A DNA stretch of 29,202 nucleotides from Chrysochromulina parva (taxonomy: Eukaryota; Haptophyta; Prymnesiales; Chrysochromulinaceae). The stretch's first letter is position 1. Every line of letters starts with the position of its first letter. Location: assembly GCA_002887195.1 (NCBI GenBank), contig PJAB01000344.1, forward strand, positions 1 to 29,202, read 5' to 3'. The translations under genes and the position numbers were made by a program. Of this stretch, positions 18,901-26,487 are shown in pieces. The notes beneath the pieces were generated by a model. It ran no database searches. It saw nothing but the letters and a program-made list of their open reading frames with translations, and was not told the DNA's origin.

Positions 18901-20370
18901 ATCTTCTTCGTCAAGATGGCCAACGCGATCGCCATTTTCCTCAACTTGGGCTTCACAACTGAAGCCAAATTGCCATTCGGCGACAAGCGGTGCGTGGAGC
19001 ACGAGGCCGCTGCTACCTACGTGCAGCTGCTCATCTCGGACTTCGTCGTTGTCTCTCTCTCCTTCTCGCTGCCCAAGGCGATCACTCAGACGTGGCTGCC
19101 TGTCATCGGGTTTTGGTGCAGGAGGCTGTGTGGCTGTCAGAAGAAGCTCAACCCCGTCAAGCCCACGAAAGAGCCTGCCCCAAAGATGGCTGCCTCCAAG
19201 AACGCCAAGAAGGACCAGTTCGTCCAGAACCTCGACGCGTCGTCGCCGCCCGCGTCCCCGCCGGCCGACGACGCCCATCTGGACGCCGATCTGGACGCCG
19301 ATCTGGAGTTCACTGAGCCTGATGTGGCCGTGGCGTCGGCACCAACCGACATGGAGGCACCTTCGCCGCCGCCCTCGCCGCCGGCCAAGCCGAAGAAGCA
19401 GCCCAAGTCTGGAGATGCGTGGGGCGCGTGGAACAGTGCGGCCGCGGAGAAGACGGGCAAGCCGCCGGCGGTCATCAAAGACGTCGAGGAGGAGGATGCG
19501 TTCTCCGGCTGGCGTGATGCGGCCGCGGTGAAGGCGGGCAAGCCGGCCGCCTCGGCGGCGGACGACGACGACGACGACGACGAGGTCGACGAGAACGAAG
19601 CTGCTGAGAAGGCGCGGAAGGCCAAAGAGGCAGCGTACAAGGCCAAGTACCCCGATTACCCGCTCACGGGGTTTGAGCACAAGGCCGCTCCCGGGCTCGA
19701 GTTGCCCAAGGAGGTGATGGAGCTCATCTACCGCCAGACGCTCTTGTTCATGGGCATGGTCATCTCCCCCTGGCTCTTCCTCGTCGGCTTCGTGGTCAAC
19801 TTTCTCATCTACTGGGTCAAGTTCAAGACGGTCGTCTGGTTCCACAAGCGGCCCAAGGAGATCAAGGACCACTTCGGCGCGGGCAACGCCACGCGCGACT
19901 TCTACGCATTCGCCTGGCTCGCCACGCTGTTTATCTTCCCCTTCTACTTCATCTTCGTCCACCTGGAAAGCAACCCGGTCTGCGGCCCGCTGCGCTCCCA
20001 AAAGTGCGCTGTGGACTTCTACCAGGGCAACCTGACCACGTGCTTCCTTGAGAGCGAGGCCAAGCGCGTCAACTACTTTGACTTGGCCGTATCGCTGCTG
20101 CCGGATCCGAATAACAAGGGCTCTTTCTCGGATCCCGTGCCGCCAGAGCTGGATGATCCATCGATCCAGCTCGTATTCAAGACGCTCTTCTCATATATCA
20201 CGGACCTTCCCGTGTTGATGATCACGATCGCCGTCCTCGCCGCGTCGGTCACCTTCGCCTCTGCCCAGGTCGTCAGGCTTTCGGGTGAACTCGCTGCAGC
20301 CAAGCGCGAGCTCTCGATTGAGTACATGGACAAGAAGAAGCTGCTGCGCTATGCTGGCATGGACATCTGA
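15961..20370 (+). CDS. TMC-like membrane channel with two C2-like domains and an EF-hand-like loop
   Basis: A 1469-aa uninterrupted frame from a strong-context ATG; an upstream ATG at 15859 would add 34 aa. The N-terminal third is soluble. A first C2-like region lies at about residues 153-265 (NILLAAVGIL through GAAEMRLADL). A basic helix (RMRKKKKEEHEALLKEKQ) follows, then a second C2-like region at about 387-525 (LRVNRCSLAPEPYLRV, ILVEAWDWQATGKDRLIG). Membrane spans start near 679, followed by a loop with DTNGNGKIDIGD (737-748), then spans near 794, 898, 928, 980 and 1020. A charged, Ala/Pro/Asp-rich linker (about 1058-1240) precedes spans near 1258, 1316 and 1411. VMELIYRQTLLFMGMVISP and the later CGPLR match the C-terminal part of the transmembrane channel-like (TMC) family, which includes animal mechanotransduction channels and is related to anoctamins. 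The TMC hallmark C-W-E is present only as CVEHE (about 1011). Likely role: a calcium-responsive ion channel or lipid scramblase (inference). Confidence 0.78.
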   Translation: MARRELRVCSLSIIGLDLALTDVVTVNVFSGADTSAIAHSGGTKDKNKVVATFTLPAADEKEDITYTFDVGSTKLSTYKGLLTDASSLNSIGKLDIKRDVLLQHAKYTEKLSVTGAFASGKRVLLQVPLDSKLTLALDVELGVQQRAPLVGLDDGQVRECNILLAAVGILATRGESTDSFARVMMLGEHEAEFEMGRTNVMNDNLSPIYNKYVRMRYSQQALLKDTIVRIEICDPNSLSKGSNETFTVIGAAEMRLADLHAILEAPPASVEPIDFGEGIVISQTAPKGAALMAMELRQKAELQKIVPPRMRKKKKEEHEALLKEKQRELIQSGGAASLTAECQAMLQKRRSRPSAKHMDKWNSVELAGLLTKDFNLGTVLVAVESIVPSQELRPFIFSASKLRVNRCSLAPEPYLRVFKKLVVGDDALSLPGGHNVPKYCPIFRTRPHMRKTRNPVWGVDEGKMTKDRNDDDLGLPAELLVNCDGSPATILVEAWDWQATGKDRLIGRCEIEMADLNMSGTKFKEVQFQRPTFKDKEDLLDIVYWIAGCGTPNIPGFLKVSARSANRESQDRTLRRRLQLNRCFDIDETIRKLEARETSDLVEWVPLTARRAQIQNELRSGEEKINKSAFRAMQKGWRAFKRYWQVEFAAEWGRWYREHDIFYQSQLTIGADFGQATKALFVFSASVIFSNLLVWICWFPTWIPQILSSAPGSIDLGGEIASVFVAKGVDDLSSLVDTNGNGKIDIGDNLRITFNNGTTFSRVPPRGILFFSGYMPKIPIGDPAAPDMFPTAQWYVMCGFIALVLQLSNYTYRLYQVMASKEAAVSSATALPKGTIEVLNALFGGWDHTHFGLNATSKVRREIATRIKEGESDARRHAQSNAIVRTRQELQLLYVRRVFLMTTGFIICAAGVGIIVACLVPNPFKDRILVEFALAVPVIGPLFGTLIITATNILVPTIVKQLVVWEDYSPDVALRQTLARIFFVKMANAIAIFLNLGFTTEAKLPFGDKRCVEHEAAATYVQLLISDFVVVSLSFSLPKAITQTWLPVIGFWCRRLCGCQKKLNPVKPTKEPAPKMAASKNAKKDQFVQNLDASSPPASPPADDAHLDADLDADLEFTEPDVAVASAPTDMEAPSPPPSPPAKPKKQPKSGDAWGAWNSAAAEKTGKPPAVIKDVEEEDAFSGWRDAAAVKAGKPAASAADDDDDDDEVDENEAAEKARKAKEAAYKAKYPDYPLTGFEHKAAPGLELPKEVMELIYRQTLLFMGMVISPWLFLVGFVVNFLIYWVKFKTVVWFHKRPKEIKDHFGAGNATRDFYAFAWLATLFIFPFYFIFVHLESNPVCGPLRSQKCAVDFYQGNLTTCFLESEAKRVNYFDLAVSLLPDPNNKGSFSDPVPPELDDPSIQLVFKTLFSYITDLPVLMITIAVLAASVTFASAQVVRLSGELAAAKRELSIEYMDKKKLLRYAGMDI
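18169..18204 (+). other. EF-hand-like calcium loop in the TM1-TM2 segment of the TMC-like protein
   Basis: The twelve residues DTNGNGKIDIGD fit the EF-hand loop: Asp1, Asn3, Asn5, Gly6, Ile8, Asp9, with Asp instead of Glu at 12. It lies in the loop after the first predicted span. The flanking helices are not obvious, so it may be closer to a dockerin- or calx-type calcium loop. Confidence 0.65.
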
Positions 20371-21246
20371 GCCCTGGCCTTACCATATGAGCACCTCCGA
20401 TGGTCAACGAACGCAGATTTCATGGCGATGGTCCTCGTGCGGCTTTCACAACAATATCAGGAGGGATGGGAAGCTCGCGGTGAGCGAACTATCTTCCCTC
20501 GAGTCGGTCGCTAAGTATGTGCATGGGCATTTGCTTGCGGTGACTTGACTTGACTTGTGGTGCCTCTGCGTGAGTAGGGATGGATGCGGCGCGTGAGCGC
20601 GACTGTCACTGTGTGGTGGGTGGGGAACGTGCGCGTGCGCATCATTCAATTCCCAAACAGGTGTAGGGTTGGGCCCTTACGTAAACATGAAATAATAGTA
20701 GACCACTCCTCCTTGCATGGGTCACTTCAACGACGAACCGCATGACGGCAGATGAGCTCAGTGCGTCCCGACCCGGTCCCCGGCGCCGCGGGGCGCCGGT
20801 CCGGCGTCCGCGTCCGGTCGCCGGCTCCGGGCGCGACGTCCGCGGGGCGACACTACGATCCCGTCGAGACTCCTGATCGCCCCTCTCGGTATGGCGTAGT
20901 CCTTGACGCTCCATGACGCAGTCCTCCGGTGTGCCCCCGCCACGTTGCGCGTTGCACGGCCGGTCGTTCACGTGTCCGGCTCCGGGCACCGGGGTCAGAA
21001 AGACTTAATACGTTCGAGCCGACGGTATACTAATATTAACTCTACTTCGCCTGAGGCGCCAACCAAACCGTCTTGTTACTCTTTCTAGATGACCCCCAGC
21101 ACGATTCGGAGCCGTCCTCGGAGTGTGTCGCGGACCGAAGATACCGTCCGGGGTCCCAGAGTTTGTTCGGTTAGATGATTAGACGGTTCGAGTTGTTAGA
21201 CGAGCACACCACTTTGGGTCCTCAGGACCGGAAGTACAACTGGAGC
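20371..21246. other. Non-coding block between convergent genes
   Basis: 3' flanks of the TMC-like gene (+) and MCTS1 (-). A short (TTGAC)n run is at 20541-20557. From about 20740 to 21245 the sequence shifts to a mix of very GC-rich palindromic DNA (for instance ccggcgccgcggggcgccgg at 20779-20798) and AT-rich pieces, unlike the neighbouring genes. No protein frame with recognisable domains. I compared it by eye with conserved rRNA words and found no convincing match. It may be a decayed repeat, a structured non-coding RNA or a 3' UTR; unresolved. Confidence 0.4.
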
Positions 21247-21889
21247 TCATGGAGCGAGTGATCTCAAGGTCCACATCCCATCCTTGAGCCAATGCGTATT
21301 CTCGACGGCGATTCCTTTGTTGTCGGCCGCGATCTGCTCAGACGACATTGTGGTCACGCCGATCGCGAGCGCGTGCTCCTTCCCCTCTGCGAAGATGCCC
21401 ACCAGCGACTCTGCGGGCACAGGGTCCATATGACCGCCCGGCGAGGTGAGCCCGGGTGCCATGATGTTGGCGCCTGAGAGCACGAAGCGGATCGCGCCGC
21501 GGTCCACGCGGAACTTGGGCAGGATGTCCGGATACTGGTGCAAGAGCCTCAGCGTCGGCAGCCATGGCCCCTGGCGGCACTGGAAGAAGATGAACTCGTT
21601 GTCGGGTGCTGGGCCGACGAGCACCTGGATGTTATCTTTGCATTTGCACATGATGAGGGAATCCTTTTTGGGCATAATCTCCTCGATGTACTCCTCGAGC
21701 GCTGGAAACTGCTGCAAAATCGTGGCTTTGATCTGCCGCTGGTCTGACGAGCGCACCGGCGCACTGGTGCGTATGTGCTCCTCCTTAGTGAACTGCGCAC
21801 GCACGCCGGAGTTGCGAGTCAGACGATGTTTGTGGGCGGTGCTACTGTGTGCGAGGTGTCGAGAAAGGTGCACGTGCCTTGCGGAACAT
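21247..21889 (-). CDS. MCTS1: MCTS1 (MCT-1), PUA-domain translation re-initiation factor (two exons)
   Basis: CDS is complement(join(21247..21792,21878..21889)), 185 aa against 181 in human. MCTS1 works with DENR on the 40S ribosomal subunit in re-initiation and recycling. Exon 1 is only four codons (MFRK), matching the MFKK start of the human protein; exon 2 begins FTKEEH. The N-terminal domain contains QQFPALEEYIEEIMPKKD. The PUA domain (about 95-175) has GPWLPTLRLLHQYP, VDRGAIRFVLSGANIMAPGLTSPGG, EGKEHALAIGV and NKGIAVENTHWLKDG. The upstream continuation of the exon 2 frame (another ATG at 21873) lacks similarity and is intronic. The gene is divergent from an unrecognised gene starting at 22057. 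Confidence 0.93.
21793..21877 (-). other. MCTS1 intron with GC-AG ends
   Basis: The 85-nt intron begins GCACGTGCAC and ends GTGCGCAG on the minus strand. Splicing after AAG keeps the frame and gives MFRKFTKEEH. Using the nearby GT five bases (GCAC, then GT) further in would shift the frame and reach a stop within a few codons, so the GC donor is the reading that makes a protein. Confidence 0.75.
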
Positions 21890-22056
21890 GGTGCCGCGGA
21901 TGTCGTAGTGCGAGTGCTTCCAATCCTGAAGAAAGAAGATGAATGCCCTCATCCAGGCACCTCCGTACATGCGCCCCTCCGGTGAACTTCAACCTCTTCA
22001 ACGACGAATCAGTTCCACCATCCGTTTTGTAAAAACTCGTCTTCGACATCGAAACG
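21890..22056. promoter_or_regulatory. Shared divergent promoter region, MCTS1 / unrecognised gene
   Basis: 167 bp between head-to-head start codons. The side next to 22057 is AT-richer. No named element can be assigned. Confidence 0.45.
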
Positions 22057-22785
22057 ATGGCTAAGCGGACAGCGGTGAGTGTCGACCCTCGCAGGGACTC
22101 GCGCCTGTGGAGCGAAGTGATCAAGACCGAGCAGAGCTTCATCCGGCGCTACCCAACCTCCCAGGAGCTGCAGGCCGCCAAGAAGAACGACGACATCACG
22201 GACATCCGCAAGATTACGAAGCAGCTAGAGCTGTGCAGTGCTGACTATTTATGGACGACCGAGGATGCCTCACCCGTCTCCATCACGGCGCCTACGCCAG
22301 CACCTGAAAAATGCGCTATGACGCAGCTCGCCGAGGGCGTGGGCGACGTGGAGACGACCTTCATGCGGCGGCGGCCGGACCCGTCTGATGGTGCTCGGCG
22401 AGCTGCGACCGAGCAACATCCGACGATTGCGCCGTGGCAGATGTACGTCGACTGCTCGTACTGGAATAAGGACGCGCTCAACCGCTGGAACGCCCTTCAG
22501 CGCACCCACGTGCTGCAGATGCCCGAGGTCAAACAACTCCGGCGCGTCGAGCCAACCATCTCGGGGCCGCACGCTGGGAGCGTGGTCGCGTGGCGCCGTA
22601 ACGAGGTGCCCATCTCGCAGTGGGAGGCTTCTAAACGCGCCGAGGCTCTCTTCGAGGCCAAAAAGGTCGCCGCGACCGTCGAGGCGTCCGTCTCCAAGGT
22701 GGCACTCGCCGCCCTCCTCGATAAGGCGATGCACGTGTCGGGGAGTTATCCCTCCCCCCAGCGCGCAAAGTGGTTTGAGAGGTAG
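22057..22785 (+). CDS. Unrecognised 242-aa protein
   Basis: Starts at an ATG in a strong context (A at -3, G at +4). I do not recognise the family. It has no signal peptide or membrane span. Residues 5-45 are charged and probably helical (RLWSEVIKTEQSFIRRYPT). Pro/Thr-rich and Arg-rich linkers follow. A conserved-looking patch with many aromatics, WQMYVDCSYWNKDALNRW, is near residue 128-145. The C-terminal third is an Ala/Glu/Lys helix. The soluble, Trp/Tyr-rich, helical make-up would fit a cytoskeletal or ciliary accessory protein, but this is speculation. Codon use matches the neighbours, so it is very likely a real gene. Confidence 0.7.
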   Translation: MAKRTAVSVDPRRDSRLWSEVIKTEQSFIRRYPTSQELQAAKKNDDITDIRKITKQLELCSADYLWTTEDASPVSITAPTPAPEKCAMTQLAEGVGDVETTFMRRRPDPSDGARRAATEQHPTIAPWQMYVDCSYWNKDALNRWNALQRTHVLQMPEVKQLRRVEPTISGPHAGSVVAWRRNEVPISQWEASKRAEALFEAKKVAATVEASVSKVALAALLDKAMHVSGSYPSPQRAKWFER

Positions 22786-23068
22786 GTAGGAGCCCCAATA
22801 CAATTACAATTTCAGCTTTGAGGTGAAGCCGCGCCGTGGTAACCCACGCGTGAAGTATCGGAGCGGAGTGACCTCCGTTGCTCCGCGAAGCTGTGGCCCC
22901 TATAACAGAAAACACGTGGCCTAAGCGTCCACACAATTTGTAACCATCACACGGAAGCGGAAGTCGCCCACAGGACATTTTGCTGTGAGCGCACTTTGCT
23001 TCCGCGGACTGTTGGAAGACGAGTTCTCACAGGTCTCAGTTTTCTCGCCCAAGGAACATACGAAGCAC
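22786..23068. other. Intergenic, upstream of the thioesterase gene
   Basis: Just under 300 bp between two plus-strand genes. The downstream frame is open back to 22985 without an ATG, and an acceptor-like CTCACAG at 23029-23035 allows an unseen upstream exon. Nothing else is recognised. Confidence 0.35.
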
Positions 23069-23956
23069 ATGCTCACGATTTCCTTCATGCCTTTGGCCTT
23101 CTGCGCACCTCGGACCTTCTCTCATCCAGTGCGCGTGTACATTGAGGATACCGACGCATACCAAGTCGTTTATCACGGCAACTACCTGCGATTTTTCGAG
23201 AGAGCAGCGGCTGCTACGATAGCCGGAACAGCGCAAGTTGGCAAGCTTCTCCGTTCAGATGGGCTGGGCTTCGCGCTCTTATCGGCAAGTGGACTCAAGT
23301 ACTCAGCGCCGGCTGTGCTTGGCGATGCTTGTCATGTCGATTTAGAGCCGCACGAGACTACAGAAGCCCACGGCATCGTATCTTGTGCGGCTGCACTGAT
23401 CCGCAACCGCGACGGTGAGGTTCTGTGCACCGCGAGTGATCTGCGGCTGGGCTGGGTGGGCGCAGACTCTGCCATCGCCGCCTGTGCCGGCGAGCCTCTG
23501 GGTGAGTATCCGGCAGCGTGTGAGTCGCCCGAGCTTCTGGAGCCGCTCTCCCTGCAGCTTGACGAGTGCTCGCCGGTGGGTACGCTCGGCATGCATGCGG
23601 CTGTGCGCTACTTCGAGCGCCACCGCACGCACTACCTTGGCGGACCCGAGAACTTAGCCGCCATGGCGGACACCGGCGTCAACGTCGTCGTGGCCAGAAT
23701 CAACTGGTTGCGGCTGCTGCCCGAGGCACATCGTACGCGTGCAGGCGCGCCTCTCGTGCTGCGCTGCCGCGTGACGCTCAAGGCGCGGCAGGTCTTGTTT
23801 GAGCAGTGGCTGCTGCGCAAGGAGGACGCCGCCGATGGCATGCTGACGCCCGTCGCACGAGCGGACGTAACCTGCCTGTGCGTCGACGCGGCCGCTGGCC
23901 GCTTAGTGGCTGCGCCACCCATGGTAGTCGAGCGGCTGAAGACGTACATGCGATGA
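23069..23956 (+). CDS. Double hot-dog acyl-CoA thioesterase (4HBT/YbgC-like)
   Basis: A 295-aa protein from the first ATG in the frame. The first hot-dog lobe (about residues 20-140) has VYIEDTDAYQVVYHGNYL followed by RFFERA, the hallmark of the 4HBT/FadM/YbgC thioesterase group, which hydrolyses acyl-CoA or acyl-ACP. Asp in DTDA is the expected catalytic acid. The second lobe (about 170-290) keeps RYFERHRTHYL and VARINWLRLLPEAHRTRAG, but the equivalent motif reads DECSPVGTLG, with Cys in place of the second acid, so it may be structural. The N-terminus (MLTISFMPLAFCAPRTF) is hydrophobic and could be a weak targeting signal. The fusion makes one chain do the job of a dimer, as in other double hot-dog enzymes. 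The substrate cannot be inferred. Confidence 0.82.
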   Translation: MLTISFMPLAFCAPRTFSHPVRVYIEDTDAYQVVYHGNYLRFFERAAAATIAGTAQVGKLLRSDGLGFALLSASGLKYSAPAVLGDACHVDLEPHETTEAHGIVSCAAALIRNRDGEVLCTASDLRLGWVGADSAIAACAGEPLGEYPAACESPELLEPLSLQLDECSPVGTLGMHAAVRYFERHRTHYLGGPENLAAMADTGVNVVVARINWLRLLPEAHRTRAGAPLVLRCRVTLKARQVLFEQWLLRKEDAADGMLTPVARADVTCLCVDAAAGRLVAAPPMVVERLKTYMR

Positions 23957-24105
23957 TGTGATATGCTATCGCCATGTTAAGGCGCGCCCTGACAAGTGAC
24001 ATAAGATAGCGCTCCTCACATTGTCTCAAGGACACCATATAAGGTTAGTCATGAATGCTCAGATCTCTAAACCTTTGCGTCAGATAGTGTCACTCTCACC
24101 GTCTC

Positions 24106-24720
24106 TCAGGTCGGGGCGATCCCACTATACACACGCTGACACGATCCCGATAGCGCTGGCATCGGGACGCGGCACAGGGGGCATCGCACACGAGGTGTCG
24201 TGCGCCCATAGGCGCGGAGGCATTCGCCGCAGAAGCTGTGCTCATTCTCGCAAGCGATAGGTTCGGCGACCTGCTCCATGCAAATTGGACAGGCACCGCG
24301 GTCGTTGGCATCTGAATGATCCGACGAACTCGCGATGAAATCGGAGCGCTGATTTTGTGCTCGCGAACTCATTTGTTGGATAGCAGCCGCCACCTCCGCT
24401 GCCACCTCGAGGGCTTCGCTGAGCATGGTGCCAGTTATCTCGAGCTGCTCCTGGTTTGTGCGTGGAGTGTACAGCGTATAGCAGCTGCGCGGCGATCGGT
24501 ATGTGGCCAGCCGCTTCTCTCTCGAGCTGATAGGCGAGGTTGTAAGGTTCAGAGGCGAGCTGATTGGCGAGGTTGTAAGCTGCAGTGGCGGGACGATCGG
24601 CATGCTGCGCCGCCGCTCCAAGTGGCGCAACTTGCGCGGCGGATCTCGGCAACTTTGAGGGCGTTCCGGTTGTGAGCCGAAACATGTAACGACACTTCCT
24701 CTCGTACTAAAGCACTGCAT
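24106..24720 (-). CDS. Small RING-finger (C3HC4) protein, putative E3 ubiquitin ligase
   Basis: About 204 aa from the ATG at 24720; the next ATG at 24603 would give 165 aa and leave more room for a promoter. An ATG at 24846 in the same frame would overlap POP7 and is unlikely. The C-terminal RING has CPIC, nine residues, C-x3-H, x2-C-x2-C and a final CPLC, the C3HC4 pattern that binds two zinc ions and recruits a ubiquitin-conjugating enzyme. The N-terminal half is Ser/Thr/Arg-rich and holds a short duplication (LTTSPISS twice). A helical Ala/Glu stretch (EALEVAAEVAAAIQQM) precedes the RING. The ring is sound; the substrate and exact start are unknown. Confidence 0.75.
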   Translation of the reverse strand: MQCFSTRGSVVTCFGSQPERPQSCRDPPRKLRHLERRRSMPIVPPLQLTTSPISSPLNLTTSPISSREKRLATYRSPRSCYTLYTPRTNQEQLEITGTMLSEALEVAAEVAAAIQQMSSRAQNQRSDFIASSSDHSDANDRGACPICMEQVAEPIACENEHSFCGECLRAYGRTTPRVRCPLCRVPMPALSGSCQRVYSGIAPT

Positions 24721-24789
24721 GGATGCGGGGGAGTACGGTGAGGGGTCACACCGTGTTGTGTTTGGAAAGGGAGCCCACCGCCCGCGTTC
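24721..24789. promoter_or_regulatory. Short divergent gap, RING protein / POP7
   Basis: 69 bp if the RING gene starts at 24720, or 186 bp if it starts at 24603. A shared bidirectional promoter is likely. Confidence 0.4.
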
Positions 24790-25239
24790 ATGGAGACGGC
24801 GACAGCCTCGGAGCCCGACGAGGCCACGCTGCAGCTCGCAACTCATCAGCTAGATGCACTGATCACGCAGCGAGAACAGCGTTTGCAGCGCCAAGCACGC
24901 ATCAAGACGCCGAGTCCAGCCATACAGAGCTACCGAGGCAAGAATCACGTTCTCATCTCACGGCGCAGCAAGCGAGTGTCGGTGCGTGCACGCTTGCGCA
25001 AGTTGCTCGAATCCGGTCAATTTAGGGAGGTGCACGTGCACGGGCTTGGTGCGGCGCTGGCTCTAGCGGTGGCAATTTCTGCGGAAATGGAGCTGGAGAG
25101 CGACGGCATGCTTGTGGCGCACGCTCGCACCTCCACTGAGGCAGTCATCGACCAGTTTGTCGAAGAGCACGAGGATGGGAGCACCGGCGCTGTGCGGCAC
25201 AACTCGGCAATTCACATCACCCTACGGCGGACAGTATGA
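24790..25239 (+). CDS. POP7: RNase P/MRP protein subunit p20 (Alba domain)
   Basis: 149 aa, close to the 140 aa of human POP7/RPP20. The subunit pairs with RPP25/POP6 and binds the P3 domain of RNase P and RNase MRP RNA in tRNA and rRNA processing. The Alba-type fold is at about residues 45-149: NHVLISRRSKRVSVRARLRK, then the signature VHVHGLGAALALAVAIS and the C-terminal HNSAIHITLRR, both matching the eukaryotic p20 pattern (IHGLG... NNSAIHI). The N-terminus is charged and variable. Single exon, divergent from the RING gene. Confidence 0.85.
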   Translation: METATASEPDEATLQLATHQLDALITQREQRLQRQARIKTPSPAIQSYRGKNHVLISRRSKRVSVRARLRKLLESGQFREVHVHGLGAALALAVAISAEMELESDGMLVAHARTSTEAVIDQFVEEHEDGSTGAVRHNSAIHITLRRTV

Positions 25240-25520
25240 GCTTTTGTTTATGTAGGCAGTGGTAGGAGCGCAACTCACCTGGATGGACGGATCGCAACAC
25301 CAGGAGTGTAGCTACCCAAGTGCTACATCCGATGTAGCCGAGTGTCCATCGACGAGTCGAGTCGCAGAGTCGCAATGAGCGAAGAGAGTCGGCCGGTCCC
25401 TTCGTTTAGATGTTGCACGCAATTTCGGTGCGAAAGGTGTTTTCTTACTCCGCTTTTTTACGTCTGGGTGCGTCCGCGCTGTCCTGCATGAGCGTCGGCC
25501 TTGGCCTCTGGGCTTGTGAG
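25240..25520. other. Intergenic between convergent genes
   Basis: 3' flanks of POP7 (+) and the small membrane protein (-). Nothing recognised. Confidence 0.4.
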
Positions 25521-26273
25521 CTATCCACTCTCGTCCGCGTGCGCCGCATCGTTGCTCTTCGGTGTGGTCGCTTGCTCGTCTTCTCGTAATGACGTTGGTG
25601 CTGCGATCTTTGGAGGCATGTGGGGATTTGGCGGCTGCATCCTAGCGAGGGCATCACGCAGGTGAAAGCCGAAGCCAGTATTGGCAATCGTAATGAGGCC
25701 AGCGATGGCGCAGCTCCAACTACCGCTCGTCAACGCAATCGTCGCCGCGAAAAGTTGTAGCGTCACCCGGCCGCTCGACGTGGTTGCAAATCGGAAGTGG
25801 CGCCGCAGCAGTCGCCGCAGAAATGGCAGCCGAACCTGGTCCACGAGGAGCAAGGTGCCCAGCAAGCTCAGCCAAAAGCTCATCACCAGCCCGCGTATCG
25901 CCGCCAAGCCGCCCAGTCCGACGATCCGAAACTGCATCGGCGCGGATAGCAGCAGCAAAGCGCCATTGCCAGCATCCGCTGCTCGTCGCAGGCGACGAAG
26001 CTGCCCCGGCGAGAGCATCGACAAGCCGGCAAAGCCGACCCGCGGGAGCTTGCCATGCGCCCGGCCGCGCGGTCGATCTCTTGGAATGTCTGCTCGCGCG
26101 GCCGCGGCCTCTGCTGCCAGCTCCGCTGCTATTCTCGCTTTCTCCGCTGATCTCGCTTCACTGAACGCCTCGCTGAGGTTCTCTTGACGTCCTTCTGCAG
26201 CTTCTCCCGGTCTAGGGCGCTCAGCCGTCACGACTGCGCCCATGTAAAGGATTAGGAGCAGCGGACGCGTCAT
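25521..26273 (-). CDS. Small multi-span membrane protein, possibly COPI-associated (TVP15-like)
   Basis: 250 aa from an ATG. The first 18 residues (MTRPLLLILYMGAVVTAE) look like a cleavable signal peptide. An Ala/Glu/Arg helix and a basic linker follow. About residues 110-205 hold three to four hydrophobic spans: FRIVGLGGLAAIRGLVM, FWLSLLGTLLLV, LQLFAATIAL and AIAGLITIANTGF. The order of short spans, an acidic/polar residue then RLP, and a FxFxxxxxGR segment (FRFATTSSGR) recalls the COPI-associated/TVP15 family of Golgi membrane proteins. The signal peptide and long N-terminal segment are unlike TVP15, so this is tentative. The C-terminus is hydrophilic. Confidence 0.6.
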   Translation of the reverse strand: MTRPLLLILYMGAVVTAERPRPGEAAEGRQENLSEAFSEARSAEKARIAAELAAEAAAARADIPRDRPRGRAHGKLPRVGFAGLSMLSPGQLRRLRRAADAGNGALLLLSAPMQFRIVGLGGLAAIRGLVMSFWLSLLGTLLLVDQVRLPFLRRLLRRHFRFATTSSGRVTLQLFAATIALTSGSWSCAIAGLITIANTGFGFHLRDALARMQPPNPHMPPKIAAPTSLREDEQATTPKSNDAAHADESG

Positions 26274-26487
26274 GTAGGCAAGTGCCGCACGCCACCACTA
26301 AATACGCTCGAGCTCAGCAAGACAAGCTGCACCCACGACCCCGCACACGAACACGCACCTTCGTAGTTTCACAGCGCCGTGTTGAACCGTGCACGAACGG
26401 CGAGGAGCGTTCAGACATGGGGGGTGAGGTGCGTTCTGACTTCTGTCGTGGGACGAACACTTTGACTGACTTATTGAGGACCCGGAC

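Noticed and set aside
18628..20001. 457-codon frame on the minus strand opposite the TMC-like gene
   Set aside because: Antisense shadow with low-complexity Arg/Gly/Val composition; the plus-strand frame has clear membrane spans.
15961..20370. Ferlin identity for the C2-containing membrane protein
   Set aside because: Ferlins have many C2 domains and one C-terminal span; this protein has about nine to ten spans and TMC-like motifs.
20642..20989. 115-codon frame on the minus strand in the GC-rich block
   Set aside because: Arg/Gly/Pro-rich, no domain, and spans a palindromic region; more likely non-coding.
24661..24720. rRNA-like words (ctctcgtact) near the RING gene start
   Set aside because: The match is about 11 bases and the surrounding sequence does not align with LSU rRNA.
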